In this document: one piece after another, positions 11,920-22,709 of the stretch
Layout of the letters: each line of letters starts with the position of its first letter
Position numbering within the stretch: position 1 is the first letter of the stretch
From: Spinacia oleracea
Lineage: Eukaryota; Streptophyta; Magnoliopsida; Caryophyllales; Amaranthaceae
Direction: 5' to 3'
Assembly (NCBI RefSeq): GCF_020520425.1
Contig: NC_079492.1
Location: 113,495,157-113,559,156, forward strand
DNA length: 64,000 nucleotides
The notes under the pieces: model-generated
The model's database searches: none
The model's input: only the letters and a program-made list of their open reading frames with translations
What the model was told of the DNA's origin: nothing
Made by a program: the position numbers and the translations under genes

Positions 11920-11977
11920 TTACTTGAGGGAGGTATTGGGCGAGTTTCAAGGAGTGTTCGCGGAACCTAAGGGGCTG
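11920..11977 (+). pseudogene. Element C pol, pre-RT fragment between A and B
   Basis: With the TSD copy at 11915-11919, this 63-bp island is the only host sequence between elements A and B. It reads in frame as the 'FQGVFAEPKGL' stretch that precedes RT in Ty3/gypsy pol. It ends with ggctg (11973-11977), which is repeated at 24162-24166 after element B. It therefore proves that A and B are separate insertions into one pol gene. Confidence 0.85.
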
Positions 11978-13440
11978 TGTGAGGGGGTCGAAAAAGCGCG
12001 AGGCTAATGCGTGACCTTGTCCCTCGTGGGTGTGACGATTCTTTTTATTCAATCAAGTGTAATTGGATTTCCTGTGAGTATACACCCAATTGACTAGTAA
12101 TATAGGAGTCGCCATTCAGTTTTTAACGACAATGAGAAAAACTGACAAAACCCGGTTATCGTGACATAAAGGGAGTGCAATTATGTTTGACCACGACGGC
12201 CGTAGGTTCCCTTGTGATCCCTGGTGTGGGGATCTCTCAATATACACCCGCAAGGTAGAGATTGAGGGTTCGGGGGACTGTAACTACCGAGAGGAGTACT
12301 TCGCTCGTCGATAACTCCAGAGGCAGGATATCCTTACTAGCTCAGCATAAATAATTGAAGGGACATGCGTTAACTATTAAAATAATCTGAGTTGATTTTA
12401 GCAATATGCAACATATAATACTAATTCGATCGTGATTATCTGATTTAAATAGCATTAAGGGACCTAGCATGATAATCCGATTTCCCAAAAATATTGTATT
12501 TGTTAGGCGTGATAGAACGATCAGATTAGGTTAGTTTAACAGTTCATAAAAAGGGCGAGGAAAGCAGTTAAATCATCGAAAAGGGGCACATTACGACGCA
12601 CCCTTAAGAGGTGCTTCACGGTTCTCAGAAAACTAACCACTTTGACTTTGCTATTTCTCCTTTTTATTTAACGAATCTCAATTATGGGACAGGATACGTT
12701 ATGTTCGATTTATGGATCGATTGCGACAGAACGCGTGAACAGTTTCGCCGCGAGAGGCTTAGGCTAAGGGTTGGAGTCAATACTCAGAATATAATTGTGT
12801 GTTGTTGTGTGTCCTTTTACGTCGAATTTAGGGGCCTATTTATAGGGAAGAGTTCGTGGAAAGATAGAATTGCAGAGTTCTAATCCACAAAGAATTAGGA
12901 AAAAACACGTACCCAGGTATTTTCAGCGCCCAGGCCTGGGCGCCGAAGATTTCGGCGCCCAGAGCCAGGCGTTGAAAATAGGGTCTGGGCTGTTTTCTTT
13001 AGTCAGATTCGGATTCCTGAAATCCGTAGAGTTTGAGATTAATTCGAGTCTTTTAGCGCGTATCAATTTTGTGACGGAATGCGTCTGGGCCCGTTACGAA
13101 CTCTAGGCTCGTTAGGATTTTAATTAATACGTAACTCTTATTTCCGAATCATATTAGGAATAGGATTCTCGCAGTTTTCTATCTCATTTAGGATTTATGT
13201 TGGAATGCAACACCTAATTCTGACAGGTTTCTATCTTTTATGATTTGCCACTTTTAGAAGCCACCTTTTACGGCAGTTACTATTTTTAGCAGGTTTCCAA
13301 AAATAGCAGGTTTCGGGTGAAATGAAATGGGGAATCGAGATTCGTTTATTTTATAGGAGATGCGTTGTCAAGTGGAGTTTTTATGCTTTCATCATCGAAC
13401 CTTTCTCTTGCGGGAACGGGGACAAAAGTAGGTGTCTACA
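11978..13440 (-). repeat. 3' LTR of element B
   Basis: 1463 bp, from TGTGAGGG to GTCTACA on this strand. Contains the double-hairpin module at 12921-12979 and a reversed TATA box (ctatttatag) at 12836-12845. It is followed by the reversed polypurine tract gttagcccccactttg at 13441-13456. Confidence 0.93.
12921..12979. repeat. Double-hairpin module, B 3' LTR
   Basis: Near-perfect first hairpin GCGCCCAGGCCTGGGCGC, then the mirror half TTTCGGCGCCCAG. Confidence 0.85.
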
Positions 13441-13930
13441 GTTAGCCCCCACTTTGACTGAGTCTTGGAGTAAGACGATGGTCAAAGTATTAGACGGAGT
13501 GCGTCACACAAGCCATGGTGTATGTGACCTGTTTTGCGAGGGTCTCACGAGCCCCCGAGTGATAACATTTGACTTAAGGGTCATCACTTGAAGTGTCGAC
13601 ATATCCCTCACGTGTCATTGGGATTTATCAACTGATAGTATAGAAACTTCCTCACTTTGTCATTGGAAGAATCTAAAGGTGCGTAGAAACTCCCTCACTT
13701 TGTCATTGGGAGTGGCTACAGAGTTTTTCGAAATCAAAGCTATAAAGTGTAATTGGGCCTGGCCAAGCCCAATCACGAGGTAAAACGTTTTTTTAAAGAC
13801 TCTCATTTTCAGGGCTACCTAAACGAGAAAACCCCCTTGTTTTTATAGGACGTAAAACGAAAGAAAATCCAGCACCCTTGTTTTTATAGGACGTAAAACG
13901 AAGGAAAATCCAGCAAAAGTTATCGCTGCA

Positions 13931-14427
13931 GCGACTAAGGACCTGCGCGGTTAGTGACGCAGACCCCGCCCGCTGAAGGTGGGCGAGCCTGTCCGTTGAG
14001 GGTGGACGCCCCGTCCGATAGAAGTGGACGAATCTGTTTTGATGTTTTGAAAATAAGGACCTACGCGGTTTGTGACGTAGACCCCGCCGGCTGAAGATGG
14101 CGAACCTTGTCCGCTGAGGGTGGACACCCCGTCCGATAGGAGTGGACGAATCTATTTTGAAATTTATTTTGCTTTTTTGAAAATAAGGACCTACGTGGTT
14201 TGCGCCGTAGACCCCGCCGGCTGAAGATGGCGAGCCTATTTTAAATTTGAAGACTTTATTTTTTGTCGAAAACTGAGGACCTGCGTGGCTAGTGACGCAG
14301 ACCCCGCCCGCTGAGGGTGGGCGAGCCCTGTCCGCTGAGGGTGGACGTCCCTGAATTCGTTTTCTTTTCGATTTTAGGAACTCGCGCGGTTTGTGACGCG
14401 ATCTTGCCGACTGAAGATGGGCAAGTT
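13931..14427. repeat. Hairpin ladder in element B
   Basis: Best preserved ladder. First hairpin type, loop CGGTTTGTGA or close: stems CTGCG/CGCAG (13943-13962 and 14281-14300), CTACG/CGTAG (14061-14080 and 14191-14210), TCGCG/CGCGA (about 14382-14401). Second type, loop GCTGAAGGT or GCTGAGGGT: stems CGCCC/GGGCG, CGTCC/GGACG, TGTCC/GGACA, CGCC/GGCG and, at about 14403-14425, CTTGCC/GGCAAG. Loops stay constant while both arms change together. Confidence 0.8.
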
Positions 14428-15175
14428 CCTATTTCTTTGGTTCTTTGTGATTTCTTTTGAGAATTTCTTTTATTCATTCTTGCAAGAGCGAATTCTTTCG
14501 AGGGGTGCTCGAATTTAGTTGTAACCTGAACGTGGGCTGACAACGTGTTCAGACGGATCTTTGTCTTGCGACCGTCCGCTTTCGTGATTTTGAGCTAGTC
14601 TTTACGGCTCGACTTGGTCTTTGATCAGAGGACCGTGCACAAGCGTCAGTGACGTCCTTTCGATGAGGTCGAACCTATTTGTTGTTCTTTTTTGAGATAT
14701 CCAAACATGATGTGGTGTATGGCGCAGTCTGGGAATGGGATTTTGATCGCGCGCTCCTCGTTGGAGTCTATTTTTTCGCGAGCCCCCAAGCATTGGGGCT
14801 CGTCGGTTGTTTTTCGCATCTTGTAATCATACTTGGGGTCATGCTCGTATGTGCTTGGCCCGGATTAACTCTTTGACAGACAAACATTTTTTATTTGGAA
14901 AACCAATGACTTGACGACACATATTTTTGGTGTTTCGAAGAATGACCATGATATTTAACTTGCTCTTTTTTTTTTCTTTTGAAAGTGTACATAAGCATTT
15001 TCTGAGACGAGTCTAAGTTTCGACCAAGTTTTAATGTTATTATTTTTTTCTTGCTTATTTGGGAGCTAAAGGTGCTTTGGGCTTGATCCTACTTGCAATA
15101 GGGCCTCGTGTTTTAGCAACACGGTCTTAAGTCCTCTCCTGTTCCGTGTTTTATGAAATCTGGGCCTTGGGTTGC

Positions 15176-15233
15176 ATTTTCGGCGCCCAAGCTCAGGCGT
15201 TAAACATTTCGGCGCCCAGGCGTGGGCGCTGAA
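15176..15233. repeat. Double-hairpin module, upstream of B antisense gene
   Basis: TTTTCGGCGCCCAAGC... and GGCGCCCAGGCGTGGGCGCT; lies about 80 bp before the TATA region. Confidence 0.75.
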
Positions 15234-15315
15234 AGTCCTTTCCTGGTAATATTTGATTTTCGGATTTCCTAACACGTTTCCGAATGGGATCAGGATGTCA
15301 TTGGTTGCGTTCAGC

Positions 15316-15323
15316 TATATATA
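15316..15323 (+). promoter_or_regulatory. TATA box of the element B antisense gene
   Basis: tatatata, 82 bp upstream of the ATG at 15405. The spacing leaves a CT-rich 5' UTR, typical of a plant pol II promoter. Confidence 0.7.
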
Positions 15324-15404
15324 GGGGCTAGATACGTCCCTATTTTCTACCACTCTCAAATTCTTTCTTTTCTTTTTGTGTTTTAATTATTCATTGCTTT
15401 TGCC

Positions 15405-17214
15405 ATGTCGATCCCTACTTTCTCACTCCAACAGACTGTTAGGCGTTGGCTACGGTTCCTTACTCCCACAGAAAAAGCTTTGTTAAAAGAATACCACTTA
15501 GAGGCACTTTTAGGTTTACAACAAATTAATATTGATTATAACTTTCTGCATGCTGCCCTAAGCTTTTGGGACTCCGATCATCATGTTTTTGCCTTTCGGG
15601 GCAATGAAATATGTCCTTTGCCTGATGAATTTGCTGCGATCCTTGGTTATCCTACTAATGCTACTCCTGTTACCCCTGGCACTATTGAAGAGGGTAAAAC
15701 AACCATAAGGGCTTTCCTAGGGCTAGATGATAACATGTTTGCTGAAATTGTTGTAGATGATAAGGTTAACTTGGCCAAACTTGTAAAACATCACTTTAGG
15801 CCTAGTAAGAATATGACCGAACAAAAATTGAACATTCGAGCCCTTGTATTTTGCTTGTTGAATCATTATTTGCTGTCGAATAATAATGGTGAGTTCTGTG
15901 ACATAAGGTTGATCCCCTTGATTAGCCAGATGGAAAGTTGCTATTCTATCATGCCATTGGTTGTTGCCGAGACTTTGCTGAGTGCGGATGAGCTGAAGAA
16001 GGATGCCAAATCCGAAGATTTTAAGGGAAGCCCCCTATTACTGCAGGTAATCGATTTTTCTTTGCGCGCATACACGTCCCTTTTGCATATATTTCTTTTT
16101 GCCTGGGGCTGAGTTTCAGCGCCCAGGGCTGGATGCTGGAATTTTTGGCGCCTGGTCCTGGGCGTTGAAACTGCGCTCCAGGAACCGTTTTTTCTTTCTT
16201 TTCATTCTTTTGATTCGATCGTACCTGTTTTTGCAGATTTGGCTTGCGGAACGGCTTAGACTTTTGGAAGCTCCTGCCGATCCTAAACATTATCGCCCTA
16301 TAGCTTTGGGTAACCGAAAATACTTGCACCAAGGCCAGGACGAGGCCGAATGGACCTCCTTTTTTACTTATGGTATTTGTTCTATTAAGTGGGTGGTACC
16401 ATGGTGGGGTTTGACTACTATGACAGGGGGTTCTGATGTATCGGTTTATGTTTCTTTGTTGGGGTTATCTCGTCCCATTTATATTTTTCCTTACCGAGTC
16501 ATGCGTCAATATGGTTTAAGGCAGACTATCCCCTTTTCTGATACGGTACCACCTAAGGTAGCGGCCTTTGCACAAACACGGGTCCTAGCGTGGGCCAAGT
16601 ATTATGATGGTCTCCCGCGTTGGGCCGTAGTTACAAATGGCTTTGTGGGTCTTTCTGAAAACTACAAGTTGTGGATGAGCTCCGATGACAAAGATGTGAG
16701 GACCGAGGCTCGAAATGGGGAGCCGGCTGAGCTTTTGATACCTCGTATTCGTGTTAAGTATGAGGGTCCTGATTCTGCCAGACCTCGTACCTATAGTATT
16801 AAGACTGTGAAAGCTCGTCCTGATCGAAAGCGAAAGGAAGTTCCTCCCCGTTCCAGTTTCAGGCCTAAAAAGATGCCTAACATGAAGGGGCCTGCTGTTG
16901 TTAAAAGAAATGTAAGCTCTCGCGAAGATCGTCGCCGGAACAATGTATGGGTTAGGAAGGCTCAGCCGCCTGTAGAAACAGTGGCTAGTCTAGTTGGTGA
17001 TAATAATCCTTCTCCCACCATTGCATGTGCCTTCGAGGCTGAGCGGGCTATAATTGAGAATGTTTCTGAAGCCTTGACATCTTTGGAAGCTAGTGTCCAG
17101 GAGCCGGTTCTTATGGAGATTGATATTGAGGCAGCGCAGAAGACTGTGGGGGTGGATCCTGCGAACATTGCTCTCTACAAGATTTTATTTGATGATCCGG
17201 AAGAACTAGAGTAG
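15405..17214 (+). CDS. Intact two-exon plant-mobile-domain-like (DUF7745-like) protein encoded antisense in element B
   Basis: Exon 1 15405-16046 (214 codons) and exon 2 16237-17214 join in phase 0 across a 190-bp intron (CTGCAG|GTAATC ... TTTTTGCAG|ATTTGG), giving 539 residues with no internal stop. The N-terminal part (residues 1-214) resembles the plant mobile domain / DUF7745 family often carried antisense by Tat-lineage Ty3/gypsy elements: 'FWDSDHHVFAFRGNEICP' near 47-64, a proline-rich turn near 76-85, 'HHFRPSKNMTEQ' near 127-138. Exon 2 adds 'KWVVPWWGL', then a basic stretch (RPDRKRKEVPPR, a plausible nuclear signal) and an acidic tail ending DDPEELE. AATAAA follows at 17307-17312. The biochemical role is unknown. 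Being intact while gag-pro of the same copy has four stops may mean selection or simply chance. The family call is from memory of motifs, not a search. Confidence 0.8.
16047..16236 (+). other. Intron of the element B antisense gene
   Basis: GT-AG, 190 bp, T-rich with a pyrimidine run before TTGCAG. It holds the double-hairpin module at 16113-16170, so the module is spliced out of the antisense mRNA but kept in the sense genomic RNA. Confidence 0.8.
16113..16170. repeat. Double-hairpin module, B antisense-gene intron
   Basis: TTTCAGCGCCCAGGGCTGG, then TGGCGCCTGGTCCTGGGCG. Confidence 0.75.
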
Positions 17215-17306
17215 TGTAGTTCTCGCTAGGGTGTAGGTGCCCTTTATTTATTTCAGTTGTGTTTGTTTTTATTCCTAGCACTTTGTTTTCCTTCTTATTA
17301 TATTTT

Positions 17307-17312
17307 AATAAA
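17307..17312 (+). terminator. Polyadenylation signal of the element B antisense gene
   Basis: AATAAA about 93 bp after the stop, inside a block (TTTTCCTT...AATAAAGGC) that resembles the block after gag-pro on the other strand (tttatt at 18384-18389). Equivalent signals are at 6370-6375 (A, minus) and 34732-34737 (D, plus). Confidence 0.6.
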
Positions 17313-17755
17313 GGCGTATTTTTAGTTTTCATTTTCACTCTTTTATTTTGTTTCTCCTCTTTTTTATGTATTTTATATGTCTAACACTTTTTGCACAAAG
17401 AATATATTTTTTATTTGGACCGAATCCTTGGTAAGGATTGCCTACGTATCTTGTCAGAATCTGGTCGCGCGTAGTTCTAGCTTTAGAATAAGTTCTAGTA
17501 TGCCGGATTTCGGTAGATATGTCCTGAAGTGGAAACATATTACTTAATTGGTCAAATGAGTGAAGTATTTATCATCATTTTCATCTGCCGTTTTTTTACC
17601 ATAGGTTGCGTAAAATTCGACTAATTTGTATAGCTATATTCTTGGTAAACCTATTTGGATACGTACTGTACCCCCCAAGTGTTCGTTATTTTTCCGTTGT
17701 GTGCGGATAAAATGACGAGCACTTTCGAAAAACAAAACTTTTGGCAGGCAGAGAG

Positions 17756-17812
17756 TTTCAACGCCCAGGCTGGGGCGTCAGAAATTTCGGCGCCCATCCC
17801 TGGGCGCTGAAA
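17756..17812. repeat. Double-hairpin module, B inter-gene region
   Basis: CGCCCAGGCTGGGGCG, then GGCGCCCATCCCTGGGCGC. Confidence 0.75.
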
Positions 17813-18530
17813 ATGACTTGGGCGGTCAATTTTTGACGCTTTGCTTCACATGTTCTTGCGTTTATTTCTATTTTTTTTTTTGTGCCTTGATATTTTGCTT
17901 CGTATTTAAAGTTAATTTTGAGGCTATTTTGGAGGCTTTTTTTGACTGTTAGCGTGAAACGCATTTTTGTCCAGATTAATTTTTTCTATTGGTGACTCAA
18001 AACAGTTTTGAAAATGGAGTTAGGGTGCGGAATTTATGAAGATCTTTGTGTAGGCTTTGGAGGTGGGTTGTTAGTGAAGGGTATGATGGAATCTATGTTT
18101 TATGAATCTGTTTTTTGGTAACATTTGCATTTTTGATTTCCTTTGATTTTGGGTTGCATGGATTGGCTCTTATGATGACACTGGTTGGCTTTTTAGGTTT
18201 TTGGGATGGGATAGTGTGGTTTATTTTGTGGGTTTCGGGAATTGGTTCCCATGGCACTATTTCAAAACCGAGTGGGTTTTGTTTGTTGGGCCTAGAGTGG
18301 GCCGCCTCTTTATTTTTGTATTTTGCAAGTACATTTGGTGTTTATTTAGTGTTAGAATAAATTTTTAGGAGAAATATTACGCCTTTATTGATTCGGAAAG
18401 TAAGGAAAACACACTGAAATAAAACTGACCCATATTCTAAAGGGCCTTAGGACCATCTAAAGTCTCTATTATTTTTTCTATCAATCTAAAGAACTACTAG
18501 GCGCTTTTTACTAATGGTGCTCTATGTGGC

Positions 18531-21497
18531 TCAAGCTTGGGGTTTAGTCTTATAAAACTTCGGTCCTTCACCGGTACTCATCTTGAATTCCATTCCTTTT
18601 GCGTTGACCCACTGATATGTCTTCACCCATCCGTTCTCGACCTCTTCTAGTGTTGATGCATGAGAGATTAACCGGGTTGGATCGAAACCTTCATCTTGTA
18701 AATCTAGGGTAGTCATCACAGTCTCGTTCTCCATAGGCCTCGATTCGTTAAACAATGTCCATAGAGCCTGGTTGTCCAATATTTCAGCTGTTTTAGCCTT
18801 GGCGAGGTGGGGTGCCTCATCCAAGGTGTGGCAGTCATGGAAAATTTCAAATCCAGGTTTTAGCAAGCCATCCTGAACGAAGGGTTCAGGGAAATCACAG
18901 CATGGGTGTTCTTCTCCTTCCCGAACGAACATCCCGTTAAGGGTCCTTTGATACGGGGGAAGGAGGGTGGTTTGTTTGGTTTTGTTAAGGCGTAGCCTAG
19001 ATAGGCGATCAGCAATATCTTCCTTCGTTGGTTCATAACCTAAGCCAAAGGGAGTAGATTTGTCGGGAAAAGGATGGAATGTGCGTTCCTTCTTCCTTAT
19101 GCCCAATGGGGTTCCTGGAAAATAGCCTTGAGCTAACAGCATTCTAGGGATGACTCGGGATGCATGCGGGTCTAGGAATGCTGGATCATAATCTTCGATG
19201 AACTGGATTGTTTCTTTCATTTGAAACCCATAAAGGTCGTCTGCAGTTTCAGCCGTTCCAACCATAGTACAACTGACGTCGAGAGGAGGGGCGCGGATTT
19301 CTAGTATTACCCCGTTATGGTTAAGTTTAACCATTTGGTGCAAGGTAGAAGCCACACCTCCTAAGTCATGGAGCCAAGGTCGCCCCAAGAGGAGGTTGAA
19401 AGTGGGTTTGACGTCGATTATCTGAAACTCCGTGGTGCGTGCCACAGGCCCGGTTTGTATGGTAAGGTTGATTTTCCCCAATACAGGCCTTCGAGAGTTA
19501 TCATAAGCTCGTACCCCTTGCGTGGAAGTTTGGAAGTCATCGCTTCCTAGCCCCAAGCAATGGGCGGTTCGCAATGGGCAGACATTAACCGCCGAACCAT
19601 TATCTACGAGCGCTAGGGGGATGTTTTGTCCTTTGCATCCAACCACTAGGTAAAGGGCTTTATTGTGAGCACCCCCCTCTTTGGGTAAGTCTTTATCAGT
19701 GAAAACTATGGCCTTTTCTCCGGCATCTCTCGTGACATGGCTAACCAATGAGTCAGGTGTGATATCTGTAGGTACTGAGATGAGGTCAAGTGAGCGAATA
19801 AGCTTTTCGCGATGTTCCTTTGAAGTACACATAAGATCCCAGATGGTAATCTCAGCCTTGGTTCTTTTTAGTTGTTCCAGGAGAGGATTTTCAATGACTT
19901 CCGCGACGGTGGCGTGCCGTCCATTCTAAGGAGTTTGCCTAACCGGGATGTCGTCCATAGGAGGCGGGTGAATATCCGGTGGGTATATCCTTCCGGATCG
20001 GGTGAGGTTGTCGACCTCGGGCTCCTGAGGGGTGGTGTCAATGAGAGCATACCCGGGCCAAGTTTCAGTGAAGACGTCCTGGCCCGAGACTTGAGATAGG
20101 TAAATATCTTCAGCATCATCGTTCCACACAACGCACACTTCCCTCTCGATTCGATCCATAGGGACCACAGCGAGTGGTGCACCTTGAGGTGTAATATACA
20201 CCGTGGTGTCGAAATTCTCTGGTTGGTCGAGAGAGATGTGACAAGAGCCGAGTGGGCTCTTGTTATTGTTGGGTTTGCCAACGTTAGGGAGAGGTATCAC
20301 TTCATCCTCTATCATGTCCTGGATCGTATGTTTTAGACTCCAGCAGTTTTCGGTGTCATGCCCATTTCCTTGATGGAATTTGCAGTAAGTACCCTCGACC
20401 CAATATTTGCTTTTGACAGGAGGGTCACGAATGGGGCCTATAGGTCTCAACTTTCCTTGATTGGTTAGTCTTTCAAAGGCTTGTACCAAAGTTGACCCGA
20501 GTGGGGCAAACTTTCGGTCTCGGACCCATCTTACAGGGTTTCTTCAGGCGGGAGCCTCTTCTACAGCATGGACTTCTTGGGCTTGGGATGTGTTACCCCG
20601 ATTATAGGTGTTGGTCTTATATGTGGGTTTGCTCTGTATGGTTTTGGCGAGGTCGTCCTCGATCTTTATTCCCACATCATAAACTCTTTTGAAAGTGTCG
20701 AGTCCCAAGTACCTAAGGTGTTGTCTGTAAGCCGGGTCCAGGTTGTCAATGAATTTTTGGACCAATTCTGTTTCGGGAGGCCTATTGATTAGCTGGGCCG
20801 CCTGGTCTCTCCATCTAGCAAAGTAGGTTGTGAAACCCTCATTTTTCTTTTGGAAGAGAACTTCCAGCTCGCGCATGGTGACTTGGAAATCCATGTTCGA
20901 CGAGTATTGCTTGATGAAGACATTGACAAAGTCTTCCCAAGTGGGGAAGAGCTTAGGGTCCTAGTGATAGTACCATTTGAGCGGCACAGGTTCCAAGGAC
21001 AAAGGAAAGGCAGGTAAGTACATGGACTTGTCCACGCCTTTCAAGTTCATGGTATTCACAAAGCTCAGTAGATGATCACGGGGGTTGTCCGTGGCCTTGA
21101 ACTTTGGTAAGTCAGGTGAACTGAACTTTTCTGGTAATTTGCCAGGAAAAGGTTCGGGGTCGAGGGAGAAGTATTTGCTCCCCATGGTTTGCTGTAGGAC
21201 CATTTTTTCAATCCTCTTCTCATTATCGAGGTCATTTTTGGCTTGCGCAGCCGCTAAAGCTTCATTTTCCATTTTCAGTTGGCCCATAAGTTGGGTCATT
21301 TGGACCATCTGGTCTCGCAAATCTTCGATGGACATGTTTGAAGGTGCGAATCAAGGTTGGGGAAGCGGCGATCCTTGAAACGAGGGACGACGGACGGAGC
21401 TTGGAGTTACTAAACCTGGTGTTGGCGATGTATCTTCAAGACGCACTAACCGTTGATTCCCTGATCGGCACCAAGTGGCAGGACCAGTCCTAGGCAT
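18531..21497 (-). pseudogene. Element B gag-protease polyprotein with four in-frame stops
   Basis: The frame runs from ATG at 21497 to TGA at 18531 (989 codons) with no frameshift but with TGA at 21351-21353, TAG at 20961-20963, TGA at 20544-20546 and TAG at 19926-19928. Comparison with A and D gives the ancestral codons as CGA, CAG, CGA and GAG, so three of the four are C-to-T changes, two of them at CpG and one at CHG. Gag domain, half zinc knuckle (C-K-F-H...GH-DTENC) and retropepsin with VDNGSAVNVCP are all present. The C-terminal ~270 residues have no recognised domain and stop before where RT would start. Confidence 0.88.
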
Positions 21498-22709
21498 AAG
21501 ATACGCTAAACTTTAGGTTCCCAAAGTTTCAAGCATTACTTAGTCTAGACTTCGACTCTCTAAATTGGTTTTTCGCTCTTTCTTCTGTCGGTACACTTTT
21601 TGGTTTTTTTTATTTTGGTCATTCATTGGATTTTCAAAACACTTGCCCGTGTGACATTCATAGTTGTTAGCATGTTCGGTTTTGGTGCCTAGCATTGCCG
21701 TCGTAGGAGGCCCAACAACGACACAAAGAGTTATTAATTTTTCACGAGTCGCTTTTTGAAATCGAGTGCTTTTCTTACGCCCTCGTAGCAATTCTTTTGA
21801 TGAACATTTTTTGCCCTACGTATTTTCCTTTCGCTGGGGCACCGAGGCTGCTGCGCCTGACCAGAAGGCCAAGCAGCAACTTCAGCGCCCAGCTAGGGGC
21901 GTGAGAAATTCTGGCGCCCAGCCAGGGGCGTTGAAAATGCGTCCCTGGCTGATTCTCGTTTTCTGTCTTCTGTTTATGCGACTTCGACTTGCGTGCTTTC
22001 CTAATAACGTCCTTTACGCGTAACAGCGTTTGTGGGATTCGTTACAGGCCATCCCGAGCGTCGCTTATTTCTGTGGCGATCATTCGGGTTTGCGGAACAC
22101 GTGTTTCGGTATAACTCTTTGGCAAATTAGTCTATGAATGTTTGGGCAATTTTTAAGGTCGTCGGTTTTCTAGGATAGTTTGTCACACATAATCACATAT
22201 TTCGCTACACATAACTACATTACAAACATGGATTTGAATATGTCACGTAGTTTATGATAGGCTTCTATGGGTAGTTTATCTGCGCCTGGCTTGGTACCGC
22301 TTCTATCGTGGATCCAACACATGCCCCGGTCGAGGTAGTGTCTTCAACAGACGAATTTCGCTCAAGAGGCCAACCCGCAAGTGCAAGCCAAGGGGGCATG
22401 CAGGCGAGAGGGACCTAATGAGCGAGCGATTGGGTTCGGGAAAGGTGTACTACCTGCACAAGTACCGAGTGGGAAACATGCGCGGCGTATGCACCCCCCT
22501 ATTGGCGAAAAAAAGGTTTCCTTAGTCCCAACTCCCGAGGGAGCCGAGATTCGTTATGTGGTTCTGCCCGTTCACATTAATATGCTGATTTTCAGGTCGT
22601 CCCAACTTGATGGGGAAATAAACGCGGGGTAGGATCGTTTCACCCTTCGGCTATTTTGATTACCTACAAGCACGAGTATTTCCTTCACTATCCCCAGTGG
22701 AGTCGCCAC
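21498..22709 (-). other. Element B leader with PBS
   Basis: Non-coding leader between gag ATG and 5' LTR. Double-hairpin module at 21880-21936 with the extra leader hairpin beside it (about 21848-21880). PBS complement at 22691-22709. Confidence 0.7.
21880..21936. repeat. Double-hairpin module, B leader
   Basis: TTCAGCGCCCAGCTAGGGGC, then GGCGCCCAGCCAGGGGCG; an extra hairpin adjoins it. Confidence 0.75.

Larger units (their letters stand above)
13441..15404. other. Element B region from 3' LTR to antisense ATG
   Basis: Holds PPT, repeats with 'ccctcactttgtcattgg' (13600-13710), the hairpin ladder, a double-hairpin module (15176-15233) and the antisense promoter. No coding sequence is supported here. 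Confidence 0.6.
17215..18530. other. Element B region between the two convergent genes
   Basis: Non-coding. Opposed AATAAA signals at 17307-17312 (plus) and 18384-18389 (minus), with a double-hairpin module at 17756-17812. A hydrophobic open frame at 18115-18360 starts with TTG and is not called. Confidence 0.6.

Noticed and set aside
18115..18360. Hydrophobic open frame in B, with a counterpart at 35575-35838 in D
   Set aside because: Starts with TTG, the counterpart differs by indels, A lacks it, and it lies in the 3' region of the antisense unit. Similarity is explained by shared element sequence.
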